Source: Psychrobacter sp. Pi2-52 (lineage in GTDB: Bacteria > Pseudomonadota > Gammaproteobacteria > Pseudomonadales > Moraxellaceae). Taken from it: a DNA stretch of 64,000 bases. Shown here one piece after another: positions 11,886-23,184 of this stretch. The stretch covers positions 20,019-84,018 of the forward strand of contig NZ_CAJHBS010000015.1 of NCBI RefSeq assembly GCF_904846705.1. Reading direction: 5' to 3'. Below the pieces are notes generated by a model, which was given only the letters and a program-made list of their open reading frames with translations, did not search any database and was not told the DNA's origin. How positions within the stretch are numbered: the first letter of the stretch is position 1; each line of letters begins with the position of its first letter. The translations under genes and the position numbers were made by a program.

Positions 11886-12074
11886 ATGAACCTTAACTGG
11901 ATTTTTGACATGGAAGCAACTCCCATTATCGGTGCATCGCTCATGATTGGCTCATCAATATTTATGTATATCATCGCCTTTCTTGCAGTTATGGCTATCG
12001 GTGGTTATTTGACCTATCGTACTAGCCCAAAGCGTAAGCAGCGCCGTGAAGACAAGCGTAATAGTGAACGCTAG
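11886..12074 (+). CDS. Small membrane protein of unknown function
   Basis: 62 aa from ATG 11886; a start at ATG 11910 would give 54 aa. One or two hydrophobic segments span about residues 12-45 (GASLMIGSSIFMYIIAFLAV and onward). A strongly basic cytoplasmic tail rich in Lys, Arg and Glu follows. I do not recognise the family. It begins 24 nt after the flavin oxidoreductase and ends just before a strong bidirectional terminator, so it is probably co-transcribed. The ribosome-binding site is weak for either start. The topology and position argue for a real gene. Confidence 0.6.
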   Translation: MNLNWIFDMEATPIIGASLMIGSSIFMYIIAFLAVMAIGGYLTYRTSPKRKQRREDKRNSER

Positions 12075-12080
12075 ATTAAT

Positions 12081-12120
12081 AAAAAAGCCCTCTTTCCTTA
12101 TTTGAAAAGAGGGCTTTTTT
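12081..12120. terminator. Bidirectional intrinsic terminator
   Basis: AAAAAGCCCTCTTT pairs with AAAAGAGGGCTTTTT around a short loop. There is an A-run on the left and a T-run on the right. It can stop the small membrane protein gene on the plus strand and the AEC transporter gene on the minus strand. Confidence 0.9.
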
Positions 12121-12183
12121 AATGCTGTCAAAATTAGATAAGGCGAAAGTACTTGCTTATTTAAAGATAGTATAAAATCTGTA

Positions 12184-13143
12184 TTACATTAATCCAAGGG
12201 CACGTAACGTCGCTGCCCCAATCGCCATACCAAACATACCGACGACGGTAGTAAATGCCAAAATATTAGCCGCTAATACGTCATTGCCACCCATTGCTTT
12301 TGCCATGACATAGCTGGCTGCAGCTGTGGGCGATGCGACCATCAAGAATAACACACCCATATGCACGCCTGATAGTCCAAATCCGAGCCCAACAGCGATC
12401 GCAATCAATGGTGCAATGACAATTCGCCCAATACTCGCCTGCATGGATAAGCCCGAAGGATGCAACATAGACTTTAGGTTAATACTAGCACCCGCACAGA
12501 TCAGTGCTAACGGCAGAGCCACCGCTGCTAATAAGTCGCCAGTCGTATGAATCACCCCAGTAAGCGGTGGTAACGGCAATGCTTTGTAGACGAATGCGCC
12601 AACCAATGCCAAAATTAGAGGATTGGTCAGTAACTTTTTCACAATCATTGTACCGCGACTAATCCATGTGTCATCCACGCTTTTGGATACGCGGCTCAAG
12701 GTAATAACCGCTAAGATATTAAATAGTATCGTCACCACGCCCATATAGACAGCACCGATACTTAATCCTTGTGCGCCGTAAGCGTTGGCCACGGTTGCAA
12801 GGCCAATGATGGCCATGTTGCTACGGAATACGCCTTGTACAAACACACCTTGGTCCTCAGGACGCTTGACGAAGCGTTTGGCATAAAACTCTGCGCCAAT
12901 AAATAATATAAACGTCACCAAGATACCAACCAGGATAAGCGTAATTTGCTTACCATAATCGACGTCGCTATCGACCACGCTAAAAAACAATAAACACGGC
13001 AAGCAATAATTAAAGACAAAACTTGATGCCTGATCGATAAAAGTTTGGCTTGCCTCACCGCGTCGTTGCATAAAAAAACCCAACCACATTAAGGCAAGGT
13101 TGGGTAAGACAATGGTAATAGCAAAAACAATAGCATCAATCAT
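12184..13143 (-). CDS. AEC family (auxin efflux carrier-type) permease
   Basis: 319 aa with about ten hydrophobic segments, typical of the AEC family in length and layout. It opens with IVLPNLALMWLGFFMQRRGE. The GVFRSNMAIIGLATVANAYG block near residue 105 and the C-terminal PTAAASYVMAKAMGG block are conserved. Members include malonate and other organic-anion transporters (MdcF type) and many of unknown substrate. Nothing in the neighbourhood suggests the substrate. It is a single gene downstream of mnmG, separated from it by the mnmG terminator, so it probably has its own promoter in 13144-13304. Confidence 0.85.
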   Translation of the reverse strand: MIDAIVFAITIVLPNLALMWLGFFMQRRGEASQTFIDQASSFVFNYCLPCLLFFSVVDSDVDYGKQITLILVGILVTFILFIGAEFYAKRFVKRPEDQGVFVQGVFRSNMAIIGLATVANAYGAQGLSIGAVYMGVVTILFNILAVITLSRVSKSVDDTWISRGTMIVKKLLTNPLILALVGAFVYKALPLPPLTGVIHTTGDLLAAVALPLALICAGASINLKSMLHPSGLSMQASIGRIVIAPLIAIAVGLGFGLSGVHMGVLFLMVASPTAAASYVMAKAMGGNDVLAANILAFTTVVGMFGMAIGAATLRALGLM

Positions 13144-13304
13144 AAGTAGACTCAGTTCGGTGACAAGCCCATCAATATATGGACATCAGCGATACAAATT
13201 AACAAGTAGTAAGAAAATTTACTGACCTAGTATAGAGACAAAGTAGCAAGTAGGACAAGGTTACATGTGACTTTCTTTTAAAATCGAACGTTTTTTTGAC
13301 AAAC

Positions 13305-13338
13305 AAAAGCCCGTAACGAAATGTCATTACGGGCTTTT
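13305..13338 (-). terminator. mnmG intrinsic terminator
   Basis: A 12-bp perfect stem (13305-13316 with 13327-13338) built on the AAAAGCCCGTAA sequence and its complement. It lies 44 nt beyond the mnmG stop. The minus-strand transcript runs into T-rich sequence. Confidence 0.82.
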
Positions 13339-13381
13339 ATACTATAAGTGCTTTATTATAAAAGGCTTTATTGCATAGCTG

Positions 13382-15277
13382 TTATGAGTCCAATGCCGCT
13401 TTTGCTTTTTTATGCTTTTTAACCGTCATCGCCAACAACTGAATAGCAGCAGGGGTTACACCGCTTACGCGTCCCGCTTGAGCTAGCGTCGCAGGACGAA
13501 CTTGCGTAAGTTTCTGTACTATCTCATTCGATAGACCTGACACGATACTATAATCAAAGTCTAACGGTAGCGCTGTGTTTTCTAGTCGCTTCATTTGGTC
13601 GATATCTTCTTGTTGACGGTCGATATAGCCAGCATATTTGACAGAAATCTCTATCTGCTCACCCACTTGTGCATCAACGGTTGAGTCAGTGATAGCCGCG
13701 ATATCAGCAAAATGTATTTGCGGACGCTTTAGCAAATCGAAGGCAGTAGACTCTTTAGACAGCACTTCACCTGTTTGCTCGGTCACTTGCTTACCTAATG
13801 CATTAGCAGGCGTGGCCCACATATCTTTTAGGCGTGAAGTTTCTGTGGCGATGGCTTCCATTTTTTCTTGATAGGCTTGCCAGCGTACATCGTCTACCAG
13901 ACCTAGCTTACGACCAGTCTCAGTCAAACGCTGATCTGCATTGTCTTCACGCAGCAATAAACGATATTCTGCACGGCTTGTAAACATGCGATACGGCTCG
14001 GTAGTACCGTGGGTAATCAAGTCATCGACAAGCACCCCAAGATACGCTTCATCGCGGCGCGGTGTCCATATGTCAAACTCACTGTTATTGGTCGTCACCA
14101 ATGCCGCATTGGTTCCTGCTAGCAAACCTTGTACGCCTGCTTCTTCATAGCCTGTCGTACCATTAATCTGACCTGCAAAGTACAGACGATCGATAGACTT
14201 AGTTTCTAGCGTTGGCTTGAGGTTTTGTGGATCAAAGTAATCATACTCAATCGCATAACCTGGACGAGTAATATGCGCGTTTTCTAAGCCTTTCATACTA
14301 TGAATAAAGTCTAACTGCACATCAAATGGCAAACTGGTTGAGATACCATTTGGATACAACTCATGTGTGGTCAGACCTTCTGGCTCGATGAAAATCTGAT
14401 GGCTGTCTTTATCCGCAAAGCGATGGATTTTATCTTCGATAGATGGGCAATAACGTGGACCCACACCTTCGATTTTGCCAGAGAACATCGGCGAACGATC
14501 TAAATTTTCACGGATGATGTCATGTGTACGCGCATTGGTATGCGTTATATAACAATTTACTTGCTCAGGATGCATAGAGACGTCACCCATGTAGCTCATA
14601 ACTGGCAGCGGCGTATCACCAGGCTGTACGGTCATCACACTGAAGTCAACACTACGTGCATCAATACGCGCTGGCGTGCCTGTTTTTAGACGACCCACTG
14701 GTAATTTTAACTCACGCAGACGATCAGCAAGCTTGATAGAAGGCTGATCCCCTGCACGGCCGCCATTTGAGTTTTCTAGACCGATATGAATGACCCCACC
14801 TAGAAAAGTCCCTGAGGTCAATACAACGGTTTCAGTCTTGAAAACAATACCTGTAGAAGTAACAACAGCTGTCGCACGTCCATTCTCTACCAAGATATCA
14901 TCAGCGGCTTGCTGGAATAAATCTAGGTTTGGCTGGTTTTCTAGCGTATGGCGAATAGCCGCTTTATACAGGATACGATCTGCTTGTGCACGAGTGGCAC
15001 GAACGGCAGCCCCTTTACGGCTGTTCAATACGCGGAACTGGATACCAGCTTTGTCTGTCGCCAGCGCCATTGCACCGCCTAACGCATCAATCTCACGTAC
15101 AAGATGTGATTTACCGATACCACCAATTGCTGGATTACAGCTCATCTGCCCGAGTGTCTCAATGTTATGCGTCAACAATAAGGTCTGTGCGCCCATACGT
15201 GCAGCAGCCAGCGCAGCTTCTGTGCCAGCATGACCACCGCCGATCACTATCACGTCGTAATGTTTTGGGTATTGCAT
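13382..15277 (-). CDS. mnmG: tRNA uridine-5-carboxymethylaminomethyl modification enzyme MnmG
   Basis: 631 aa from ATG 15277, preceded by GAGG; E. coli MnmG is 629 aa. An in-frame extension to 15322 lacks support. With MnmE, this FAD protein installs the cmnm5 group on U34 of several tRNAs. The FAD loop [15 protein letters not shown] is at the N-terminus, followed by [20 protein letters not shown]. Central [12 protein letters not shown] and [20 protein letters not shown] blocks and the C-terminal helical region ending in [11 protein letters not shown] are all present. mnmE is not in this window. Confidence 0.98.
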   Translation of the reverse strand: MQYPKHYDVIVIGGGHAGTEAALAAARMGAQTLLLTHNIETLGQMSCNPAIGGIGKSHLVREIDALGGAMALATDKAGIQFRVLNSRKGAAVRATRAQADRILYKAAIRHTLENQPNLDLFQQAADDILVENGRATAVVTSTGIVFKTETVVLTSGTFLGGVIHIGLENSNGGRAGDQPSIKLADRLRELKLPVGRLKTGTPARIDARSVDFSVMTVQPGDTPLPVMSYMGDVSMHPEQVNCYITHTNARTHDIIRENLDRSPMFSGKIEGVGPRYCPSIEDKIHRFADKDSHQIFIEPEGLTTHELYPNGISTSLPFDVQLDFIHSMKGLENAHITRPGYAIEYDYFDPQNLKPTLETKSIDRLYFAGQINGTTGYEEAGVQGLLAGTNAALVTTNNSEFDIWTPRRDEAYLGVLVDDLITHGTTEPYRMFTSRAEYRLLLREDNADQRLTETGRKLGLVDDVRWQAYQEKMEAIATETSRLKDMWATPANALGKQVTEQTGEVLSKESTAFDLLKRPQIHFADIAAITDSTVDAQVGEQIEISVKYAGYIDRQQEDIDQMKRLENTALPLDFDYSIVSGLSNEIVQKLTQVRPATLAQAGRVSGVTPAAIQLLAMTVKKHKKAKAALDS

Positions 15278-15579
15278 GTTTGCCTCACTTGACTCATAAC
15301 GCTGCCGGGTACCACATTTCATTGAATAATATGGTAGTCGGCAAATAAACGTCAGTCGTATTTATAAAAAAGATAACGACTCAGATAAGTCGTTCATAAT
15401 TGGTTAGATAACCTGTCATTATAACAATTTTTTGACGCTTAAAAAACGCTAGAACAAAAACTATTATAATTAAGCGCAAAGATATTTATGCCAGTAATGA
15501 CGATGTTGACAGTAACACCGTCATTACTAATGCAGCCACCATCACTTTAGTGGTTAGCTTTTTAGTTTATGATGATATC
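15278..15579. other. mnmG upstream intergenic region
   Basis: 302 nt between the unknown gene (15580-16119) and mnmG, both on the minus strand. It contains one hairpin (15493-15528), listed separately. The mnmG promoter is presumably in the AT-rich part at 15350-15480. No gene is supported. Confidence 0.55.
15493..15528 (-). repeat. Hairpin downstream of the unknown gene at 15580
   Basis: AGTAATGACG (15493-15502) and CGTCATTACT (15519-15528) are perfect complements. Inside them TGTT and AACA extend the stem after one mismatch, leaving a 6-nt loop. It is placed right for a terminator of the minus-strand gene upstream, but no T-run follows. Confidence 0.6.
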
Positions 15580-16119
15580 TTAGCCATTACCGTTACCACG
15601 GCTTAGCGGTACTATTTGATCCGATTGACCACTAGACAGCATATGGTGGCTACCATACCCTTCTGGGTTGATCTGCAAATAGGCATTCATTTGTCCAATG
15701 GCATCGCCGTCATCACTTGCTAAGATCTGCTCTTTGATGAGCTCGACTGGCGGTAATGGTAAATTCTTGAGCAATGCCAAGCGCTGGTCGTTATCACCCT
15801 TATTAACCACCAACTCGATCAGCTGACGCGCATCAATAGGTAGATCAGGGGTATTTTGAGCCAATAATGCCAAATGATAGGCACCTGCAGTATCTTGATC
15901 TGCAACGACGCGCTGCTCGATAGCGATATAAGTCGCTTCTGTCGCACCGCCTGCCACACTCAGCTGATGAATACACTTGAGTGCTGAATTTGACTCATTA
16001 CTAGCAATCTCGATGATACGCGTAGATTCGTTTTTTAGACGCTCACGACGCTTTCCAATGGCCGCCTGCTCAGCCGCTTCTCTTTGCTCGTTTAACTGTT
16101 CGCTGGTTTGGTTATTCAT
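15580..16119 (-). CDS. Conserved-looking protein of unknown function
   Basis: 179 aa, soluble, without signal peptide or membrane segment. The first 35 residues are charged and probably helical (rich in Glu, Arg and Gln). Next come SALKCIHQLSVAGGATEATY and several leucine-rich helices that could form a helical-repeat scaffold, then a Gly/Ser-rich tail ending in RGNGNG. I do not recognise the family. An AGAG sequence precedes the ATG. It is flanked by grxD upstream and mnmG downstream on the same strand. Codon use is like the neighbours, supporting a native gene. Confidence 0.75.
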   Translation of the reverse strand: MNNQTSEQLNEQREAAEQAAIGKRRERLKNESTRIIEIASNESNSALKCIHQLSVAGGATEATYIAIEQRVVADQDTAGAYHLALLAQNTPDLPIDARQLIELVVNKGDNDQRLALLKNLPLPPVELIKEQILASDDGDAIGQMNAYLQINPEGYGSHHMLSSGQSDQIVPLSRGNGNG

Positions 16120-16286
16120 AAAGCTCTCTTACTCATCTAGTAATTATTATTTATATCGCTGATATCTTGGTCACTATATGGGGGTAAATCCTATAAAAAC
16201 AACGAAGCCTAATGATATAGGCACGTGGAAATACTATGGGAACAATAATAAATACGGTACTAACAATATTAATAGCGAAAATAAAA

Positions 16287-16320
16287 AAACCCAAATAGCC
16301 ATTAATGACTATCTGGGTTT
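16287..16320 (-). terminator. grxD intrinsic terminator
   Basis: A 12-bp stem (16287-16298 with 16309-16320, one G-T pair). Read on the minus strand it is followed by a T-run, 65 nt past the grxD stop codon. Confidence 0.87.
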
Positions 16321-16384
16321 GCTATGCTCATGTCTTACAAAGGCTAATTGGACATCAAAGATATCCAACTAACACTCTCAAGTA

Positions 16385-16735
16385 TTAAGCAGCAGGGCTG
16401 TTTGCTTCAACCAATGGCTTTAGCTCGCCTGACTGATACATTTGCAAAATAATGTCAGATCCACCCATCAACTCACCATCGATCCATAACTGTGGGAACG
16501 TTGGCCAGTTAGCAACTTTCGGCAATGTTGCACGGATTTCTGGGTTTTCTAAAATGTTTACGAACGCAAATGGACGACCAATCTGAGTCAACACTTCAAT
16601 AGAGCGCGCAGAAAAACCACACTGCGGAAATTGCGGCGTGCCTTTCATGTAGATAATGACTTTATTGTCACGAATTTGATCACGGATCAATTGTTCAACA
16701 TCGTTTGCAGCAGTGTTTGGGGTTTGCTCACTCAT
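16385..16735 (-). CDS. grxD: Monothiol glutaredoxin (CGFS type)
   Basis: 116 aa, matching GrxD/Grx4 length. It carries the monothiol active site CGFS (PQCGFSARSIEVL, near residue 38), preceded by VIIYMKGTPQFP. The WPTFPQLWIDGELMGGSDII block binds glutathione. CGFS glutaredoxins bind a 2Fe-2S cluster with glutathione and BolA and pass clusters on in iron-sulfur assembly. A strong GGAG site lies before the ATG. The gene is monocistronic with its own terminator at 16287-16320. Confidence 0.96.
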   Translation of the reverse strand: MSEQTPNTAANDVEQLIRDQIRDNKVIIYMKGTPQFPQCGFSARSIEVLTQIGRPFAFVNILENPEIRATLPKVANWPTFPQLWIDGELMGGSDIILQMYQSGELKPLVEANSPAA

Positions 16736-16920
16736 AAAAGCTCCTATTGATAAAGCGGTTTATTAAAATGATTATTTATATAAAAATAATTATGTGAAGA
16801 TATGGCTGATACATGGGGTGACTGCTTATAGATTACAAGCGCCCTTTTATATTGTTTTAGCCAGTTGTTGTTTACTAAACCCAAAAGCTCTAGATTCAAC
16901 AGCTCCTAGATTCGATAACG

Positions 16921-17421
16921 TTATGGACCAACCGCATTAGGCACCAATAATACCACGGCGTTGGCCATGATGCCTTCTTGTCGACCGGTAAATCCCAATT
17001 TTTCCGTCGTAGTGGCTTTCACACTGATATTGCTGATATCCGTTTGCAAGTCGCTCGCAATATTAGCGCGCATCGCTTGGTTGTGCGGTGCCAGCTTAGG
17101 ACGCTCACACATTACCGTGATATCAGCATTGCCTAGGCTATAACCTGCCTCTTGCACTTTGCTATAAACGTAGCGTAGCAAAATACGTGAATCTAAGCCT
17201 GCATGGGCAGCATCTGTATCAGGGAAATGCTGACCAATATCACCAAGTGCTAAAGCACCAAGTAGCGCGTCTGCCAAGGCATGCAAGACCACATCGCCAT
17301 CAGAATGTGCCAGCAAACTGTGCGAATGCTCAATGGGCACCCCTGCTAATACGACGTATTGTTGCTGCTGACCGTTGTTATGAAACGCGTGAACATCAAT
17401 ACCTTGACCGATTTTTATCAT
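16921..17421 (-). CDS. ispF: 2-C-methyl-D-erythritol 2,4-cyclodiphosphate synthase
   Basis: 166 aa, the normal length. It makes the cyclic diphosphate of the MEP isoprenoid pathway, as a zinc-dependent trimer. The GQGIDVHAF metal site is at the N-terminus. [20 protein letters not shown], the [20 protein letters not shown] helix, and the C-terminal [19 protein letters not shown] signature are all present. ispD is not adjacent, although ispD-ispF linkage is common in other bacteria. It is divergent from mnmA. Confidence 0.97.
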   Translation of the reverse strand: MIKIGQGIDVHAFHNNGQQQQYVVLAGVPIEHSHSLLAHSDGDVVLHALADALLGALALGDIGQHFPDTDAAHAGLDSRILLRYVYSKVQEAGYSLGNADITVMCERPKLAPHNQAMRANIASDLQTDISNISVKATTTEKLGFTGRQEGIMANAVVLLVPNAVGP

Positions 17422-17680
17422 TGTTGTTCCAAGATGAGTTAGACGTGATTAAAATAATTCAAAATGACTATCTGAATTTTCAAAGCGGTTTTCCCAATAG
17501 CTAGATAGCATCGGTCGCCACCAGTTTCAATTAACTGGTATAATATGACGTTTATTTTATCATAATACCAGATCCAAAAGACAAGCTGACACTGGTATGC
17601 TCAGACTACCTATTGTGGTTAAGGCATATCTATTGGCGTAATGTCTCATTTGGATAGTGTACAAATAGTTGAGCCGTTCT

Positions 17681-18907
17681 ATGTCAGCCATACAAAACAC
17701 CTCAAGCGCAGTCATTTCTGAGTCTTTCAATGCTCATCGCCCGTTGACCCTTGCCGACGTCGAAAACCCTAGCACCAAACATGTGATTGTCGGTATGTCA
17801 GGTGGGGTTGATTCTTCTGTGTCAGCCGTATTACTTCAGCAAGCAGGCTTTAAGGTCGAAGGTCTGTTTATGAAAAACTGGGAAGAAGACGATGGCACTG
17901 AATACTGTACGGCAATGGACGACCTAGCAGACGCGCAAGCCGTATGTGACAAAATCGGTATGAAGCTACACACTGCCAACTTTGCTATGGAATATTGGGA
18001 CCGTGTTTTTGAGCATTTTTTGGCAGAATACAAGGCTGGACGCACCCCTAACCCCGATATCTTGTGCAACAAGGAAATCAAGTTTAAGGCGTTTTTGGAC
18101 TACGCGTTGACCCTTGGTGCAGATTATATCGCTACAGGTCACTATACGCGCCGCAGTGTGAATTACAAAAATGCCGAGGGTGACGAGGTTGCTCAGCTCT
18201 TACGCGGTCTTGATAATAATAAAGACCAAAGCTACTTCTTACATGCGGTTGGCGGTGACAAAATTGCTAAAACGCTATTCCCAGTTGGTGAGCTTGAAAA
18301 GCCAGTGGTACGTCAGATCGCTGAAGAGCATGACTTAGCGACGGCTAAAAAGAAAGACTCTACAGGTATTTGCTTTATTGGTGAACGCCGCTTTAAAGAC
18401 TTCTTACAGCAATATCTGCCTGCTCAAAAAGGCGAGATACTTACTGATGATAATAAAGTCATCGGTACTCATGATGGCCTCATGTATTACACACTGGGTC
18501 AACGCGGCGGCATCGGCATTGGCGGTGTTAAAGACCGTGTAGAGGCACCGTGGTTTGTATTGGCAAAAGATTTAGAGAAAAACCGTTTAATCGTTGGTCA
18601 AGGGCACGAGCACCCGATGCTAATGAGCAACGAGCTAAAAGCCTATAAGCTCGATTGGATTGATGGTCTACCACCTGCGGATGTGTTTAGCGACGAAGGT
18701 CTAGCCTGTATGGAAAAGTCTCGCTATCGCCAGCCAGATCAAGCGTGTCGCGTATTTGCGACCAATGCTGATGGCAGCGAAGTGCGCGTGGTATTTGATG
18801 AGCCACAGCGCGCCGTCACCCCTGGTCAGTCAGCAGTATTTTATATCGATGAAGTATGTCTGGGCGGCGGCGTGATTGAATCTATTGATGCACCTTGCGG
18901 ATTTTAA
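17681..18907 (+). CDS. mnmA: tRNA-specific 2-thiouridylase MnmA
   Basis: 408 aa from ATG 17681; a TTG at 17669 would add 4 residues, and neither has a strong ribosome-binding site. It thiolates U34 of tRNA(Lys, Glu, Gln), receiving sulfur from the Tus relay. The ATP pyrophosphatase loop is [13 protein letters not shown]. The catalytic cysteines are in [12 protein letters not shown] and [13 protein letters not shown], and ATGHYTRR is intact. About 30 residues precede the catalytic domain, longer than in E. coli (368 aa). It pairs functionally with mnmG in this window, since both modify U34. purB follows without hflD between them. Confidence 0.97.
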   Translation: MSAIQNTSSAVISESFNAHRPLTLADVENPSTKHVIVGMSGGVDSSVSAVLLQQAGFKVEGLFMKNWEEDDGTEYCTAMDDLADAQAVCDKIGMKLHTANFAMEYWDRVFEHFLAEYKAGRTPNPDILCNKEIKFKAFLDYALTLGADYIATGHYTRRSVNYKNAEGDEVAQLLRGLDNNKDQSYFLHAVGGDKIAKTLFPVGELEKPVVRQIAEEHDLATAKKKDSTGICFIGERRFKDFLQQYLPAQKGEILTDDNKVIGTHDGLMYYTLGQRGGIGIGGVKDRVEAPWFVLAKDLEKNRLIVGQGHEHPMLMSNELKAYKLDWIDGLPPADVFSDEGLACMEKSRYRQPDQACRVFATNADGSEVRVVFDEPQRAVTPGQSAVFYIDEVCLGGGVIESIDAPCGF

Positions 18908-18937
18908 TTACTTCTTAAGACTACAACCTAAAGCACA

Positions 18938-18982
18938 GATGTTGACGCAGTGAATAGATTTATTTTAACGATCGTCAACATC
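18938..18982 (+). repeat. Inverted repeat after mnmA
   Basis: GATGTTGACG (18938-18947) and CGTCAACATC (18973-18982) are perfect complements with a 25-nt spacer, 31 nt after the mnmA stop. It is followed by GCTTTATTTG, a weak T-rich stretch. It may act as a terminator. Confidence 0.5.
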
Positions 18983-19111
18983 GCTTTATTTGCATAGACC
19001 GCTTTTTTAATATCATATTTCTGCTATATTACGCGCAACGATTTCGACGTCGTTTTTTATATGGTAATTTTTTATCTAGACTCTTGCAGTTTTTTATTTC
19101 ATAACTACTGA

Positions 19112-20512
<1,401 letters not shown>

Positions 20513-20546
20513 TAACTGATAAGAGCATACTGATAATAAGATCGGA

Positions 20547-20596
20547 CTAGAAAGGTAGGAGCGCATAGTATTGTTTACTCGCTCCTATCTTTCTAG
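20547..20596 (+). terminator. purB hairpin terminator
   Basis: A 17-bp stem (20547-20563 with 20580-20596, one G-T pair), a 16-nt loop and then CACTTTTATCTTATT. The T-tract is interrupted but the stem is long. Confidence 0.75.
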
Positions 20597-20614
20597 CACT
20601 TTTATCTTATTCAA

Positions 20615-20659
20615 TTGTTATCTTAATAGTTGTTATCTTAATAGCTATTATCTGAATAA
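20615..20659 (+). repeat. Three tandem 15-bp AT-rich repeats
   Basis: TTGTTATCTTAATAG occurs twice in a row (20615-20629 and 20630-20644), followed by the degenerate CTATTATCTGAATAA (20645-20659). No function is evident. It lies in the convergent spacer between purB and the small lipoprotein gene. Confidence 0.8.
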
Positions 20660-20664
20660 ATAAT

Positions 20665-20740
20665 AACCTTACTTTGAACGCTATGATTGGTTTTGATTCG
20701 ATTGCTTTTGATTCAAAACTCATAGTCGATAAGTAAGGTT
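20665..20740. terminator. Large nested palindrome, possible bidirectional terminator
   Basis: Outer arms AACCTTACTT (20665-20674) and AAGTAAGGTT (20731-20740) enclose inner arms CTATGA (20681-20686) and TCATAG (20720-20725). Between them TTTTGATTC occurs twice. It abuts the stop codon of the minus-strand lipoprotein gene. The plus strand continues into a T-rich run. Confidence 0.6.
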
Positions 20741-20926
20741 TTATTTTTTATCATCATCGTCATCACTGTCGCCTGGTATGATGGCTTTGCCTACAGCGAC
20801 GGTTCCTTTGACCACGCCTTTGGTAGTTTTATAAGCGATTTTAGCGGGTACTGTGACGATTTTATGGACACAGGCTTGTAGCAAAAACACGCTAGCGATG
20901 ATGACAACAAAATGCAGGTTTTTCAT
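20741..20926 (-). CDS. Small lipoprotein (NF038104-like)
   Basis: 61 aa. A short Lys-containing signal sequence ends in the lipobox LLQAC (Cys19), so it should be lipidated and membrane-anchored outside the cytoplasm. The mature part, CVHKIVTVPAKIAYKTTKGV then VKGTVAVGKAIIPGD, has a Val/Lys repeat-like texture and an Asp-rich end. This resembles the NF038104 small lipoprotein family of Acinetobacter and relatives, from memory. AGGAACG precedes the ATG. The function is unknown. Confidence 0.8.
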   Translation of the reverse strand: MKNLHFVVIIASVFLLQACVHKIVTVPAKIAYKTTKGVVKGTVAVGKAIIPGDSDDDDDKK

Positions 20927-21104
20927 AACGTTCCTACGATTGAGTGGATGCTCTGATGACAGCTATTATTTTGATAATCGTTATTGCTTATATGTACTAT
21001 ATAAACGTTACCAAAATAATAGACATCAAATAGATGACAATCTTAAACTATTAAAACCTTCCTATAAAGCATCCCTTATTATTAATCTTGTACACCGCCA
21101 AAAT

Positions 21105-22289
21105 ATGGATTTATCAATGACTTCTATTCCTCTTTGTTTACCCGACTCTATCACGCCTGAGCAATTCCTAACTGAATACTGGCAAAAGAAGCCACTACTT
21201 ATCAAGCAAGGGTTGCCGCAGCTGATTGACATGTTTGAACCAGATGACATGATTGGTCTTGCGCTTGAAGAAGATGCTAGCGCAAGATTGCTGACTCAAG
21301 CAGCCAGTAAAAAAGAAGGTCGGGCACAGTGGCAACTCAAAAAAAGCCCACTGAATGAAACGGATTTTGAAAACCTACCAGAGCAATGGACCGTATTGGT
21401 ACAGAATCTTGAGCAATGGTCGCCAGAGCTTGGTCAGTTGTGGCAAGCGTTTGACTTTATTCCGCAATGGCAGCGCGATGACATCATGGTCTCTTATGCG
21501 CCAGCAGGTGGTTCGGTCGGTAAACATTATGACGACTACGATGTGTTTTTGGCACAAGGCTATGGCTCTAGACGTTGGCAACTAGGCAAATTCTGTGATG
21601 ACCAGACAGAGTTTGTTGCTGATGAGCCGCTGCGTTTATTTGACGACATGGGCGAACTGATCTTTGATGAGATACTAGAAGCGGGTGATGTCCTTTATGT
21701 ACCGCCTAAATTATCACATTTCGGTGTGGCACAAGATGACTGTCTGACTTTCTCGTTTGGTTGCCGCCGTCCAAACCTGATGCAAATCATCGATAGTGTG
21801 GCCGATATTGCGACTAACGACAGCAAGCTATTTATCCCGATGCTACTACCGCAAGCACTACAAGCGTCAGGTGAATTGCAAGCAGATAGCATTGCCGCTA
21901 TCAAGGCGCAATTGCTAGAAATGCTACAATCTGATCGCGGTGATGATATGATTCGCCAAGCAGTCTCTGAGGTGGTGAGTAAGCGCCAATACGATGCGCT
22001 GATGCCAGAGGAAACACTGGACACCGATGAGCTTGTACAAGCCTTGTCTGAAGGTGCGCTATTGCAGGCGGACTATAGCAACCGCCTACTCTATAGCCAG
22101 ACCACTGATGGCACCGTGCTGTATGCCAATGGTCAACGCATCGATGGGCTTGATGAATCGGCGATAGCAGTACTAGTACGCTTGGCCAATGGTGAAGCAT
22201 TACAGCATAGCGACGTCACCGATGTTGATGCAGATGATTTGAGCGAATGGCTAGAAAACGGTTGGGTATGGGTTGATATTGCTAAATAA
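21105..22289 (+). CDS. roxA: 50S ribosomal protein L16 arginine hydroxylase (cupin/JmjC)
   Basis: 394 aa from ATG 21105; the ATG at 21117 (MTSIPL) is equally possible, and the frame is open upstream but antisense to the lipoprotein gene. RoxA/YcfD is a 2-oxoglutarate- and Fe(II)-dependent oxygenase that hydroxylates an arginine of ribosomal protein L16. The order matches E. coli: YWQKKPLLIKQG, DDIMVSYAPAGGSVGKHYDDY with the HxD iron ligands, EAGDVLYVPPKLSHFGVA with the distal His, FSFGCRRPN, and a C-terminal winged-helix region with VLYANGQRIDG. It is followed by a perfect terminator. Confidence 0.93.
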   Translation: MDLSMTSIPLCLPDSITPEQFLTEYWQKKPLLIKQGLPQLIDMFEPDDMIGLALEEDASARLLTQAASKKEGRAQWQLKKSPLNETDFENLPEQWTVLVQNLEQWSPELGQLWQAFDFIPQWQRDDIMVSYAPAGGSVGKHYDDYDVFLAQGYGSRRWQLGKFCDDQTEFVADEPLRLFDDMGELIFDEILEAGDVLYVPPKLSHFGVAQDDCLTFSFGCRRPNLMQIIDSVADIATNDSKLFIPMLLPQALQASGELQADSIAAIKAQLLEMLQSDRGDDMIRQAVSEVVSKRQYDALMPEETLDTDELVQALSEGALLQADYSNRLLYSQTTDGTVLYANGQRIDGLDESAIAVLVRLANGEALQHSDVTDVDADDLSEWLENGWVWVDIAK

Positions 22290-22326
22290 CATCCTGTCAT
22301 CAGGCTTCAGTTAAACAGCATAAATA

Positions 22327-22367
22327 AAAAAACCGCTATCTGATAATTACTCAGATAGCGGTTTTTT
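22327..22367. terminator. roxA intrinsic terminator
   Basis: A perfect 17-bp stem (22327-22343 with 22351-22367), 7-nt loop, and A-run/T-run on both sides. It probably also protects against read-through from the putA operon on the minus strand. Confidence 0.93.
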
Positions 22368-22480
22368 CTTATACATCTTATGCAATCACTGGTTTGGTAG
22401 TTATAGCGCTACCAAACACCGCTTAGCCTTTATAAAAGTTGATATAAAAACTAAGCGGATTCGTAATTACTGCATTGACT

Positions 22481-23173
22481 CTACTCTGTACCAAGCTCAA
22501 GCAAGCTCGCGTTACCACCGATTGCTGTGGTATTGATAGTCTTGACTCGCTCAGTGACAAAGCGATGCAGATAATCAGGCGTTAGCATTTCTGACAAGCC
22601 TTCCATATCAGTGACACTGATAACCTGTGTCAAAATACCGTCAGTATTGGCAAGCTCTTGACTGATGACTTGCACTTCGCTGCGGCTACCAGAGACAGCC
22701 ACTTGTGCTAGACGATCGATGTATAAAAGCGTGACTGTTTGCGAATCGTTAGCCACACTCAATACATCTTCGCTGATACCTGTGTCGTGCAGTATCTTAG
22801 CAGCTTCATTACACATCTCATCTTGGCTTGGGCAATGCAATATAACTTCATTACCTGTTAGGAGTGCCGCGATGAGCTGACCTAATACTGCCATGGCTCT
22901 AGCAGTTTCGCCACCGATGACCATCGTCTTACCACGACCAGTCACATACAAGTCATTGGACTCGCCTGTTGCCCCTGTCATACGATGCATCTCATCCAAG
23001 CTAGGCGCAGCGCTCAACAAATGGTTGAATAAACGCTTTGCTTTATTGGCATCACCAGTGAGCAATGCCAGTTTTGGAACGGCTGCTTGTAGATACGTTG
23101 CGCGATTCACTGCGCCGAGTAATCGCCAAGATTCACAAACCTGGGCATGATTTTTTTTGAATTCAGTCGCCAT
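22481..23173 (-). CDS. Detached C-terminal domain of PutA
   Basis: 230 aa, similar throughout to the C-terminal ALDH-superfamily domain of long PutA proteins. It contains MHRMTGATGESNDLYVTGRG, the ARAMAVLGQLIAALLTGNEV helix, and ends NTTAIGGNASLLELGTE, where E. coli PutA ends NTAAAGGNASLMTIG. It starts only 11 nt after the putA stop. A TAAGGAG ribosome-binding site overlaps that stop codon and is well spaced from the ATG. This is therefore a genuine second cistron, not a simple frameshift. In one-chain PutA this domain helps close the substrate-channelling tunnel and dimerise. A separate subunit that assembles with PutA is inferred. Confidence 0.88.
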   Translation of the reverse strand: MATEFKKNHAQVCESWRLLGAVNRATYLQAAVPKLALLTGDANKAKRLFNHLLSAAPSLDEMHRMTGATGESNDLYVTGRGKTMVIGGETARAMAVLGQLIAALLTGNEVILHCPSQDEMCNEAAKILHDTGISEDVLSVANDSQTVTLLYIDRLAQVAVSGSRSEVQVISQELANTDGILTQVISVTDMEGLSEMLTPDYLHRFVTERVKTINTTAIGGNASLLELGTE

Positions 23174-23184
23174 GTTGCTACTCC

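Noticed and set aside
16178..16372. 64-codon frame near the grxD terminator
   Set aside because: Overlaps the grxD terminator and is Asn/Lys-rich in the manner of non-coding AT-rich DNA.
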